Positions 1-7,200 of a DNA stretch of 32,469 nt are shown here, one piece after another. This stretch comes from Minisyncoccota bacterium (lineage in GTDB: Bacteria > Patescibacteriota > Minisyncoccia > Minisyncoccales > RBG-13-42-11). The notes under the pieces were generated by a model that was not told the origin of the DNA, made no database searches, and saw only the letters and a program-made list of their open reading frames with translations. The stretch is taken from positions 1-32,469 of the forward strand of contig JAQUAA010000002.1 in assembly GCA_028687495.1 (NCBI GenBank), given 5' to 3'. Positions within the stretch are counted from its first letter, which is position 1; each line of letters starts with the position of its first letter. The position numbers and the translations under genes are program-made.

Positions 1-1502
1 TGGGCCCTTTCCGATTCGAAACGGGCGTCTTCAATCTGTTTTTTGAGATTTTTAATTTTACCGATGACTTCCCTCTCCGTCTGCCACCTCATTTCAATCT
101 CTTTGGCTTTTTCTTTAAGATCAGCCAGCTGCCTGGAGATCACCGCCTGTTTCTTAGCGTTTTTCTTCAGTGCCTGCTTTTCAATTTCCAATTTTTGAAT
201 CTCTTTTTTAAGCTGTTCCAAATCCACGGGTTCGGACTCAATTTCCAACCTTAAAGAACTCATGGCTTCATCCATCAAATCCACTGCTTTGTCAGGCAGG
301 AATCTGTCGGTAATGTATCTTGCCGCCAATTCAGCAGCGGCTACCAAGGCAGAATCCTTGATTTTCACGCCGTGATGAAGCTCGTATTTTTCTTTTATTC
401 CCCTTAAAATGGCAACCGTATCTTCAATCGTCGGTTCTGAAACATAAATCGGCTGGAATCTTCTTTCCAAGGCCGGATCTTTTTCAACGTATTTCTGGTA
501 TTCCTTCAAGGTCGTGGCTCCGATCGCCCTCAATTCTCCCCTGGCCAAAGCTGGCTTCAGCAAGTTGGAAGCGTCGATTGCGCCCTCGGCTGCTCCAGCC
601 CCCACTAAAGTGTGCAGTTCATCGATAAATAAAAGGTATCGGCCGCCGCCGCGGTTAATTTCTTTCAGCAAGGCTTTTACCCTGTCTTCAAACTCGCCGC
701 GATATTTCGTTCCGGCAACCAAAGCTCCCAAATCCAGGGCAATGATTTCCTTGTCTTTCAAGCTTTCCGGAACCTGGCCGGAAACGATTTTCTGAGCCAG
801 CCCCTCGACAACGGCTGTTTTGCCTACTCCTGCCTCGCCTATTAAAACCGGGTTGTTTTTCGTCCTCCGGGATAAAACCTGCATCAACCTTCTGATTTCG
901 TTTTCCCGGCCGATAACCGGATCAAGTTTTCCCTGGATGGCCAGCTGGGTCAGATTTCTGGCGTATCTTTCGATAACCTGATATTTAGATTCTGGTTCAG
1001 GATCGGTGATTCTTTGTCCGCCTCTTATTTGAGCTAAAGTTTTAAGGGCAGTTTCATAATCCAATTTGCCGAATTCCAAAGAAGTGACGCCGCCGCCAGG
1101 CCCCAGGAAATTCGTTTTGTCCAAGATTTCCTTGGCCTTCGTTTCAGTGTCTAATAAAGCTAAGAATAAATGTTCAACCGAAATGTATTCATCGCCCATT
1201 TTTACCGCTTCCTGGCGGGCTCTTTCAAGGACTCTGGCCATATCCTGCGTCAAATACAATTGGCCGAACGCCTGAGGAGCGGCGATTGCCGGAATTCTGT
1301 CCAGACTGATCTTTGTTTTTTTCTTCAGCCCTTCGACATCCGCGCCAAGCCGTGAAAGCAAATTCAAAACCACGCTTTCTTCCTGAGAGATCAAAGCGTA
1401 TAAAAGATGCAAAGCGTCTATCTGCTGTTGGCTCCTTTCCTGGGCAAAATTCTGGGCCGACAATATCGCCTCTTGGGCTTTATGAGTAAAATTGCCGTTC
1501 AT
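1..1502 (-). CDS. clpB: ATP-dependent disaggregase ClpB (partial, N-terminal 500 residues)
   Basis: AAA+ chaperone that, with DnaK in known systems, pulls polypeptides out of aggregates. The gene enters from the left edge; about 500 codons from the start are visible. Seen: a double Clp_N repeat (about residues 1-145), then the first AAA+ module with Walker A GEAGVGKT at 222-229 and Walker B FIDELH with D294/E295. A charged coiled-coil-like segment starts near residue 415 (LEQLKKEIQKLEIEKQ); it is the start of the M domain that separates ClpB from ClpA/ClpC. The second AAA+ module lies outside the window. The start at 1502 is preceded by TAAAAT seven bases upstream and no SD, so a leaderless transcript is likely. 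Family identity is secure. Confidence 0.96.
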   Translation of the reverse strand, partial: MNGNFTHKAQEAILSAQNFAQERSQQQIDALHLLYALISQEESVVLNLLSRLGADVEGLKKKTKISLDRIPAIAAPQAFGQLYLTQDMARVLERARQEAVKMGDEYISVEHLFLALLDTETKAKEILDKTNFLGPGGGVTSLEFGKLDYETALKTLAQIRGGQRITDPEPESKYQVIERYARNLTQLAIQGKLDPVIGRENEIRRLMQVLSRRTKNNPVLIGEAGVGKTAVVEGLAQKIVSGQVPESLKDKEIIALDLGALVAGTKYRGEFEDRVKALLKEINRGGGRYLLFIDELHTLVGAGAAEGAIDASNLLKPALARGELRAIGATTLKEYQKYVEKDPALERRFQPIYVSEPTIEDTVAILRGIKEKYELHHGVKIKDSALVAAAELAARYITDRFLPDKAVDLMDEAMSSLRLEIESEPVDLEQLKKEIQKLEIEKQALKKNAKKQAVISRQLADLKEKAKEIEMRWQTEREVIGKIKNLKKQIEDARFESERA

Positions 1503-1537
1503 AATCTTAATTTTAGACAGCAAAATAAAAAAATCAA
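1502..1537 (-). promoter_or_regulatory. Predicted clpB promoter (leaderless)
   Basis: On the minus strand TTGATT (1532-1537), 16 bp, then TAAAAT (1510-1515), with seven bases before the clpB ATG. This would put the transcription start at or next to the A of the ATG. The -35 box overlaps the terminator of the upstream tRNA. Confidence 0.5.
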
Positions 1538-1557
1538 GTCCCGCCGAGGCAGGACTT
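1525..1557 (-). terminator. Intrinsic terminator after the tRNA
   Basis: On the minus strand, AAGTCCTGC pairs with GCGGGACTT (1536-1557) as a 9-bp stem with one G-U pair and a CTCG loop, followed by a T-rich run. It lies directly downstream of the tRNA gene and separates it from clpB. Confidence 0.85.
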
Positions 1558-1571
1558 ATTTGTGGTTTGGG

Positions 1572-1644
1572 TGCGGGGAGAGGGGTTCGAACCCTCGGCC
1601 TTCTGGATGTTCGCCAGACGCTCTACCGACTGAGCTACCCCCGT
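1572..1644 (-). tRNA. tRNA, probably Val, anticodon AAC by position, G33 in place of U33
   Basis: A cloverleaf is readable on the minus strand. D arm GCTC/GAGC; anticodon stem TCTGG/CCAGA; T arm GAGGG/CCCTC with loop TTCGAAC; acceptor CGGGGG against TCCCCG with a terminal A1-C72 mismatch; discriminator A73; CCA not encoded. The anticodon loop reads CGAACAT (1607-1613). By position this gives anticodon AAC (1609-1611) with G at position 33, where U is nearly universal. The TCTGG/CCAGA stem, A35, C36 and A73 resemble bacterial tRNA-Val, hence the tentative assignment. It could instead be a degenerate tRNA. Confidence 0.7.
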
Positions 1645-1671
1645 CACGCCTGTAATAAAAAGGACTATAAC

Positions 1672-1696
1672 AAAAAACCTGGCGGTACTTAGCCAG
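1672..1696 (-). terminator. Weak intrinsic terminator upstream of the tRNA
   Basis: On the minus strand CTGGC pairs with GCCAG around an 8-nt loop, followed by GTTTTTT. Only five base pairs. It may end transcription coming from htrA before the tRNA gene. Confidence 0.45.
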
Positions 1697-1727
1697 ATCA
1701 GTTGTTTTTTTTATTTTAATATATGCA

Positions 1728-1811
1728 TTATTCAACGAACCTAACCTGGCGCCGCTTGGCGACGAGGACTAACGATAGGACTAAGATTAGGTTTAATTGA
1801 ATTTGCTTCAT
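1728..1811 (-). CDS. Possible 27-residue hydrophobic peptide (unproven)
   Basis: A short ATG-to-TAA frame downstream of htrA encodes a peptide with a hydrophobic core (LNLILVLSLVLVA) followed by KRR, the pattern of a small membrane peptide or signal-like segment. There is no SD and no recognised family. The DNA also contains two copies of TTAGTCCT and a flanking inverted repeat AACCTAA/TTAGGTT, so a non-coding origin is equally possible. The rest of the 1645-1853 gap holds only the terminator at 1672-1696. Confidence 0.2.
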   Translation of the reverse strand: MKQIQLNLILVLSLVLVAKRRQVRFVE

Positions 1812-1853
1812 ATATTGTTTTTATTACGACGGGACAGCTTCCTTTTTGTTACA

Positions 1854-3152
1854 CTATTCTGTTCTTTCGCCCAAAGTCACCTGGATGAGTTTTTCTTCCT
1901 TATCCCTCAATATTTTCAAAACCACCTTGTCTCCGGCATCGTATTTTTGAATGACTTTAGACAAAGAATTATCAGTGGTGATTTTTTCGCCGTTAAATTC
2001 CAAGATTATATCGTTTTCTTTCAAACCAGCTTTTTCAGCAGCCGAGCCAGAGGCAACGGCTTCTTCTCCGTTTTCGCCCTTGGTGACCCAGGCGCCGTAA
2101 CTGACAGACAAATTATTATCTTGTTGAATTTTTTCCGTAATTAAAACATACCTGACTCCCAAATAAGGGTAAACAATTTTTCCCGTAGCCTTGATCTGTT
2201 CAATGTCTCTTTTGGCCTTATTGATGGGAATGGCAAAACCGATGTTTTGGGCGCCCTGGACTATGGCGGTATTAATGCCGATGACTTCTCCTTTCAGATT
2301 CAAAAGCGGCCCGCCAGAATTTCCCTGGTTAATGGCAGCATCAGTCTGGATAACATCTTCAATGGTTTCCGACAAGCCGCCTCCCGAAGCAGTAATGCTT
2401 CTTCCCAGGCCCGAAACCACCCCCACTGAAACCGTATTCCTGAATTCTCCCAAGGCATTGCCAATGGCAATGACCGTCTGGCCGATTTGCAGGGCGTCCG
2501 AATCCCCCAGTTTTACTACCGGAAAATTCGTCAAACTGAAATTTCCCTGGCTGTTTACCGATTTTTCCTGATTGATTTTAATCACTGCCAAATCCTGAAC
2601 CGGATCGCGGGCCAAAACTTCGGCGGGATAATTTTTTCCGTCATTGGTCAAAACGCTGTATTCCGCCTCGGTGTCCAGAACCACGTGCTTGTTGGTCAAA
2701 ATCATGCCGTCCTCGGAAACGATAAAGCCAGTTCCTCCGCCGACTTCCTGCTTTTCGGTTCCCTGCTGGCGATAGCCGGGAATTTGGAATTCTTGGCCGA
2801 ATTCCGGAAAGGGATTGTAATAGTATTGTTCAATAATGGGAACCTCCTTGGTAATGACGATGCTGACTACTGCCGGAGAAAAAGTTTTTACGGCACTAAT
2901 TATCGCTTCTTCCTGGCTCGTCTGGGGAACGTATTGCGGAGTGGAAGTTGAATTGTTCTCGATCAGTTTTTGTATTTCCGGAAGCTTTATCTTCAATCCA
3001 GATAGAACTCCGCCGGTAAAACCGAAAATCGAGGAAACTAAAACGGTCAGAATGACGATCCAGAAAATCTGATTTTTCCAGAATTTCGGGAAATTAAAAG
3101 AAGATTTTTTGATTTTTGGCCATTCAAATTTTGGCAATTCGTAGAGATCCAT
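1854..3152 (-). CDS. htrA: HtrA/DegP-like membrane-anchored serine protease
   Basis: Trypsin-like quality-control protease acting outside the cytoplasmic membrane. Seen in 432 residues: a cytoplasmic N-terminus, one membrane segment at about 29-50, then an S1C protease domain with the full triad H156 (TNKHVV), D187 (DPVQDLAV) and S279 (GNSGGPL), and one C-terminal PDZ domain (about 330-430). A single PDZ and an anchor instead of a cleaved signal fit the DegS/YkdA-type layout. It is last in the minus-strand envelope operon, 21 bp after the GT2 gene. It also has its own TATAAT (3167-3172) 14 bp before the ATG, so it may be transcribed separately. Confidence 0.95.
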   Translation of the reverse strand: MDLYELPKFEWPKIKKSSFNFPKFWKNQIFWIVILTVLVSSIFGFTGGVLSGLKIKLPEIQKLIENNSTSTPQYVPQTSQEEAIISAVKTFSPAVVSIVITKEVPIIEQYYYNPFPEFGQEFQIPGYRQQGTEKQEVGGGTGFIVSEDGMILTNKHVVLDTEAEYSVLTNDGKNYPAEVLARDPVQDLAVIKINQEKSVNSQGNFSLTNFPVVKLGDSDALQIGQTVIAIGNALGEFRNTVSVGVVSGLGRSITASGGGLSETIEDVIQTDAAINQGNSGGPLLNLKGEVIGINTAIVQGAQNIGFAIPINKAKRDIEQIKATGKIVYPYLGVRYVLITEKIQQDNNLSVSYGAWVTKGENGEEAVASGSAAEKAGLKENDIILEFNGEKITTDNSLSKVIQKYDAGDKVVLKILRDKEEKLIQVTLGERTE

Positions 3153-3166
3153 ATGTTATATTACGC

Positions 3167-3195
3167 ATTATATCTAATTTTTATTGTCTTTTGAA
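3167..3195 (-). promoter_or_regulatory. Possible internal promoter for htrA
   Basis: A perfect TATAAT on the minus strand at 3167-3172. A weak TTCAAA lies 17 bp upstream as the -35 box, inside the end of the GT2 gene. The predicted leader is only a few bases long. Confidence 0.4.
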
Positions 3196-3887
3196 TAGTG
3201 GTTGAAACGATAATTTAAGATATCCGACCTGACGGCTCTGCCCGAAAGCATATAAAAAAAACAGAGAATGTATTTTAAAAGGGTTTTGAAATAACCGTCC
3301 TTTTCGAATCTTCTGAGGATTATGTAAATCTTGGTTGATTTTATGATTCCGAATCTGCCGAATTTGGCCGCCTGTCTTACGAAATAGAGGTCTTCCGCCA
3401 ATTTAATATCTTCCTCAAAACCGCCGACTTTATCAAAGAATTTTTTTCTTATCAAAATGCCCATGGCGCCGTTCGGCAAAACATTCTGGGAAAGGTTTAT
3501 CATCCGGTTCCACAATAAATTGAACCCGGTTTTGACGACTTTCCTTTTTGTTTGGGGTATTAATGTATAAGAAGCTACATCGAGTTTTCTTTCCTCGAAC
3601 TCCTTTAATGATTTCTCCAAAAAATTTTCCGGCACTTTCAAATCGGCATCCAAAAAAAGCAGCAGGTCACCTCGGGCCTCTTTGGCTCCCTGATTTCTTC
3701 CTTTCGCCGGCAGTCCGCCAGCTACGATTTTACCGCCGAAATTTTTAGCGATTTGAGTTGTCCTGTCTTTGGAACCGGCATCAGCCACGATTATTTCGTA
3801 ATCGGTAAAATTCTGCTTTTCTATCGATTTTAGCAGTCGGGGAAGATATTTTTCTTCATTTAGAGTTGGAATTATGATGGAAAGCAT
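3174..3887 (-). CDS. Family 2 glycosyltransferase
   Basis: GT-A fold sugar transferase. In 237 residues the N-terminus reads SIIIPTLNEEKYLPRLLKSI, the nucleotide-sugar binding start of GT2 enzymes. Then come VADAGSKDRT and the metal-binding LDADL. A region around GGFEEDIKLAEDLYFVRQA matches the acceptor/base region (ED motif). A moderately hydrophobic C-terminal stretch (LLKYILCFFYML) may touch the membrane. Donor and acceptor cannot be told. It starts 1 bp after the glycoside-hydrolase-like gene and belongs to the same operon. Polysaccharide or glycolipid assembly is the likely role. Confidence 0.88.
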   Translation of the reverse strand: MLSIIIPTLNEEKYLPRLLKSIEKQNFTDYEIIVADAGSKDRTTQIAKNFGGKIVAGGLPAKGRNQGAKEARGDLLLFLDADLKVPENFLEKSLKEFEERKLDVASYTLIPQTKRKVVKTGFNLLWNRMINLSQNVLPNGAMGILIRKKFFDKVGGFEEDIKLAEDLYFVRQAAKFGRFGIIKSTKIYIILRRFEKDGYFKTLLKYILCFFYMLSGRAVRSDILNYRFNHYSKDNKN

Positions 3888-3888
3888 A

Positions 3889-4881
3889 TTAAAATAGTTT
3901 TTTAGCTTCTTGCCAAATTTCAGGTTTCCCTTCTTTTTCCTTCAACCAATACATCCATTCAGCGCCCCAGAGATAGAATTCTTTCAAGCCGGTTCTTTTG
4001 GCAAATTCAATGTTTTTTTTGAACTGCTCCAAATTCATTGTCTTCTCTTGTTCTTCAAGAGAAGAATGATAAAGCAATGCTGGTCCCCAAGGCTCTGCCT
4101 GAAGTTCCACGCAGATTACTTCCTTATTGAAAATAGTCTTGATAATCTGGGCTTTTCTCGAGTAAAAAGTCGGGGGAAAGGGATAATTTAAATACCTTCC
4201 CAGTTGATGGACCCAAACCTTTCTGTACATCGTCGTCCCCACAATATCGCCCAGCGAGGCGGCCGAAAACCAGAATGAACCTTCCCCGCTATCAGATATT
4301 AGAATTTTTCTGTTTTGTTGGTCAAGTGACTTAACTTTGGCTATCTCTTTTTTCAGAAAATCTTTATCCGTCCAAGGACAATCGCCGAAAGGAAAAAACG
4401 GCTCATTCTCCACCTGCCACATTGAAATTACCTCGGAATCTGCATATCTTGAAACGATTTTTTCGATTAAATTAAGAATTTTTTCTTGCTGCTGTTCCTT
4501 ACCAAGACCTTTTGCCCAGCCGGGAATGTGACATTCCGGCCAACGGGGAGTTTTCATGCCGATGACCAAAAGAATTTCAGCTCCTTTGTCTTGGGCTGTT
4601 TGCATCTGCCAGTCCAAATCTTCGAAATTATAAATCCCCTCTTCTTTCTCGATTAAATCCCAGTAAGTAGCCAGTTTTATGTTCTTTGCTCCCATATCCT
4701 CAATCAAAGCGGAATAAGTTTCCTTCCAATCCAATCCCAAAAGCTCCGTGTGTTTTTGCGAAAAATTGACCCCCCATTTGATTTCTTTTGTCTGGGAAGG
4801 AATTCCCAAGAAAAGATAGCCCGCAAAAATTAGAAATAATGCCAGAAATACAAATAGGATCATTTTTATTTTATTCTTCAT
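3889..4881 (-). CDS. Membrane-anchored glycoside hydrolase-like protein (GH-A clan, GH5/GH42-like)
   Basis: 330 residues: an N-terminal membrane anchor (about 5-27), then a TIM-barrel glycosidase-like domain. Visible hallmarks are WDLIEKEEGIYNFEDLDWQM near the start of the barrel, WQVENEP (the Asn-Glu pair holding the acid/base in clan GH-A) and a second candidate carboxylate in CVELQAEPWGP at about two thirds of the length. The C-terminus ends in LWGAEWMYWLKE. The substrate is unknown. Position between EamA and GT2 genes suggests it trims or remodels an exported glycan. Catalysis is inferred from motifs only; a binding-only or transglycosylating role is possible. Confidence 0.8.
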   Translation of the reverse strand: MKNKIKMILFVFLALFLIFAGYLFLGIPSQTKEIKWGVNFSQKHTELLGLDWKETYSALIEDMGAKNIKLATYWDLIEKEEGIYNFEDLDWQMQTAQDKGAEILLVIGMKTPRWPECHIPGWAKGLGKEQQQEKILNLIEKIVSRYADSEVISMWQVENEPFFPFGDCPWTDKDFLKKEIAKVKSLDQQNRKILISDSGEGSFWFSAASLGDIVGTTMYRKVWVHQLGRYLNYPFPPTFYSRKAQIIKTIFNKEVICVELQAEPWGPALLYHSSLEEQEKTMNLEQFKKNIEFAKRTGLKEFYLWGAEWMYWLKEKEGKPEIWQEAKKLF

Positions 4882-4883
4882 TT

Positions 4884-5792
4884 TTATTTAAAAGCGATTA
4901 AAACCAACCCCAGACCAATTAAGATTATGGCAGAAATCTTTTGAAAAATTATTTCTTTTGAAATCTCTTCTTTTATAATCTGGGGGAACTTTAAAGAAAG
5001 AAAAAGAGAGAAAATAAATAAAAATACGTATTGAATACCGTTCAGAGCATGAATAACGGAAATATAAACCAGGGGAGCCAGAAAAATTGCAAAGTTCTGC
5101 AAGATAGCGGCCCCACCGCCCGCCGCCTGATTGATCAAAAAAACAAAGGTGCTTTTCTTGTCGATTTTTTCTCTTTTTTTGAAAATTTCTTTTCTAATCT
5201 CAGGAAAAATGATGAAAAAAATAAGAGCCATCAAGAACCCGCCGATGCTTCTCCAAATAAAACCATTCCAAAAAGGCTGGTCCAAATAAACGTATTTGGT
5301 CAAAACAAATGCCAGGGACAAGAAAAAAGCGGTGAAGAGAGACAATCCGAAGCTCCTTAAATTTATCATTTTTTCCTTTTGGAGATTGATTAAAATGCTT
5401 CCCAAAACCAAAAGAACAAAAGCGATCATCTCCTGGCATGATAAAACTTCTTTGCCACCGGAAGAAATATATATTAATCCGGCGGTGAACAAAGGAGTTA
5501 GGCCGCCAACAGCCGGCACCACCCTTGAGGCCTCGAAGATCCGCAGTGTTCTGTAAAGCCAAAAGAGACCAAAAATAAAAGATGAGCCGGCCGATAAAGC
5601 CAAAATGATTTGCGATTTTTCCGGTATATAAAAACCGATGAAAGGAGCCAAAACCAAAGCCAAAAGACCCAAAGTCCCCACATAAAAAACGTAAACCTTG
5701 GGATTGGGCAGGGCTTTGGTTAGAAGATATTTATCCACCAAAAAAACAATTGCCAGAATAAAATAAGCTAAGATTGTGATCGTCAGCCACAT
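4884..5792 (-). CDS. EamA/DMT-superfamily membrane transporter
   Basis: 302 residues made almost entirely of hydrophobic helices; about ten can be picked out in two repeats, the layout of EamA (drug/metabolite transporter) proteins. The first helix, MWLTITILAYFILAIVFLVD, has no cleavable signal. Its start overlaps the end of the upstream glycosyltransferase gene by 10 bp, indicating translational coupling. Some EamA relatives flip lipid-linked sugars, which would fit this glycosyltransferase operon, but metabolite export is equally possible. Confidence 0.85.
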   Translation of the reverse strand: MWLTITILAYFILAIVFLVDKYLLTKALPNPKVYVFYVGTLGLLALVLAPFIGFYIPEKSQIILALSAGSSFIFGLFWLYRTLRIFEASRVVPAVGGLTPLFTAGLIYISSGGKEVLSCQEMIAFVLLVLGSILINLQKEKMINLRSFGLSLFTAFFLSLAFVLTKYVYLDQPFWNGFIWRSIGGFLMALIFFIIFPEIRKEIFKKREKIDKKSTFVFLINQAAGGGAAILQNFAIFLAPLVYISVIHALNGIQYVFLFIFSLFLSLKFPQIIKEEISKEIIFQKISAIILIGLGLVLIAFK

Positions 5793-7069
5793 TGTTTTTC
5801 CACTATTTCTTTAATTTTCAACGTTCCCAATTTTTCTCCCTCGATGAAACCCTGCAAAGCGGCTTCGGCGAAGCGGCCTGACTCAAGGAAATCAAAAAAC
5901 CATTGGCTGGTATAAAGCGGATTTTCCTGTGTGATTCCAAATCCTGATTTCAGAAGCCATTTTCTGTTGAATTCTTCCTGTGAACCAATAGTCGGGGCTA
6001 TAATGATCGGTAACCCCAAGGCAGCATAAAAAGAAAGTTCCGAAGGTTTTGTCCATAAAACATCTGTCTTTTTCAGCGCCTCATTGAACCTTTCGAAATA
6101 AGTTTTTATGTCTTTTTCGAAAATTATTTCGATATTTTTGTTTTCTCCCAAACTGAGTTTTTTGAGATTTTGATCAAAATATTCTTTTATTTTTTCTTTG
6201 ATACCTGCCACTAAAATAATTCTGATTTTGCCGTCTTTTATTCTTTTTTTTAGGCTTTTGACCATTTTCATTCCAATCTCTTTTTGGGCGCCGGCTCCGC
6301 CGACAGCAAACATCAGTGTCAGGGGGTGATTAGACTCAGAAGGAAGATATCCCAAATGTTTTCTGATAAGGGGTTCGTAAAGACGGATGTATTTCTTTTT
6401 TGGATCGAGATTAACGAGACGGTTTTCCAGGTCCTTTTTCAAAATTTCCATTTTTTCGTCTCCGATAAGATTTTGAGGCAAGGGATAGCCCGTGAAAAAA
6501 ATATTCTCTTCTTTCACTCCGTAAAGTTTCAAGCGGCTCACCACCCATGAAGTCGGGGCGAAATATTTGATTTTGCTTCTTCTGGGATCAAACGGCGCCC
6601 AGGTTCTAGAAACATCGGCATCGCAAACGATACAGAAAATCTCGCCGGGATAATCAAAGTGTTCAGCCATAAAAGCCGAGGTGAAAAAAGTGCTTACCAC
6701 GGGCAAAGGATTCTCTTTTAATTTTTCTATCAAATGCCTCCCCCATCCCTTTTTAATCAAAGAAAACGTCTGTCTCAACTGAAAATTAGGTTCCGATAAA
6801 TCTCTTTTGGGATAAAAACTGAAAATCTTCTGAAACTGGTCGAAAAGAAAAAAACTAAATTCGCCGATCAGGGGAATTCTTTTTAATTTAGAGATTAGTT
6901 CGTAGCCGCGCCTCGTCCTCTCCCAAATCCGTTTATCTTTCTCCGGAATTCCCGAATAGTCATTAATGCAAATTATCTCTCCCGTAGGACTTAAATCTTT
7001 CAAGGGAAAAGCCGTTCTTTGGTGACCGTAACCCATATTAACACTTATTATCCAAGCCCTTTTTTCCAT
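5783..7069 (-). CDS. GT-B glycosyltransferase, MGDG synthase/MurG-like
   Basis: 428 residues. The N-terminal motif NMGYGHQRTAFPL matches the Gly-rich acceptor loop of diacylglycerol galactosyltransferases and GT28 enzymes. The middle carries VCDADVSRTWAP and FAPTSWVVSRL. The C-terminal half has a Gly-rich FAVGGAGAQKE and a donor-binding ALGLPIIIAPTIGSQEEFN, as in GT-B folds. It probably makes a membrane glycolipid, though donor and acceptor are unknown. It is first in the envelope operon. The likely promoter has TAAAAT ten bases before the ATG. Confidence 0.8.
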   Translation of the reverse strand: MEKRAWIISVNMGYGHQRTAFPLKDLSPTGEIICINDYSGIPEKDKRIWERTRRGYELISKLKRIPLIGEFSFFLFDQFQKIFSFYPKRDLSEPNFQLRQTFSLIKKGWGRHLIEKLKENPLPVVSTFFTSAFMAEHFDYPGEIFCIVCDADVSRTWAPFDPRRSKIKYFAPTSWVVSRLKLYGVKEENIFFTGYPLPQNLIGDEKMEILKKDLENRLVNLDPKKKYIRLYEPLIRKHLGYLPSESNHPLTLMFAVGGAGAQKEIGMKMVKSLKKRIKDGKIRIILVAGIKEKIKEYFDQNLKKLSLGENKNIEIIFEKDIKTYFERFNEALKKTDVLWTKPSELSFYAALGLPIIIAPTIGSQEEFNRKWLLKSGFGITQENPLYTSQWFFDFLESGRFAEAALQGFIEGEKLGTLKIKEIVEKQCG

Positions 7070-7135
7070 ATCTTTTTATATTTTACCACTAATAGCTTAA
7101 ATTTTTAATTTTTATTCAAGATGAAAGAAAGATAT

Positions 7136-7162
7136 AAAAATGCCTCCAGTGAATGAGAGGCA
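7136..7162 (-). terminator. Intrinsic terminator after ftsZ
   Basis: On the minus strand TGCCTC (7157-7162) pairs with GAGGCA (7141-7146) around a 10-nt loop and is followed by TTTTT. It ends the lepB-to-ftsZ operon just before the envelope operon. Confidence 0.75.
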
Positions 7163-7200
7163 AAAAAGGAAGAAAATCTTGGATTTTGACATTAAATAAT

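Noticed and set aside
1407..1692. Plus-strand frames of 66-82 codons over the clpB/tRNA region
   Set aside because: They read through the reverse complement of a tRNA gene and of clpB, a common annotation artefact.
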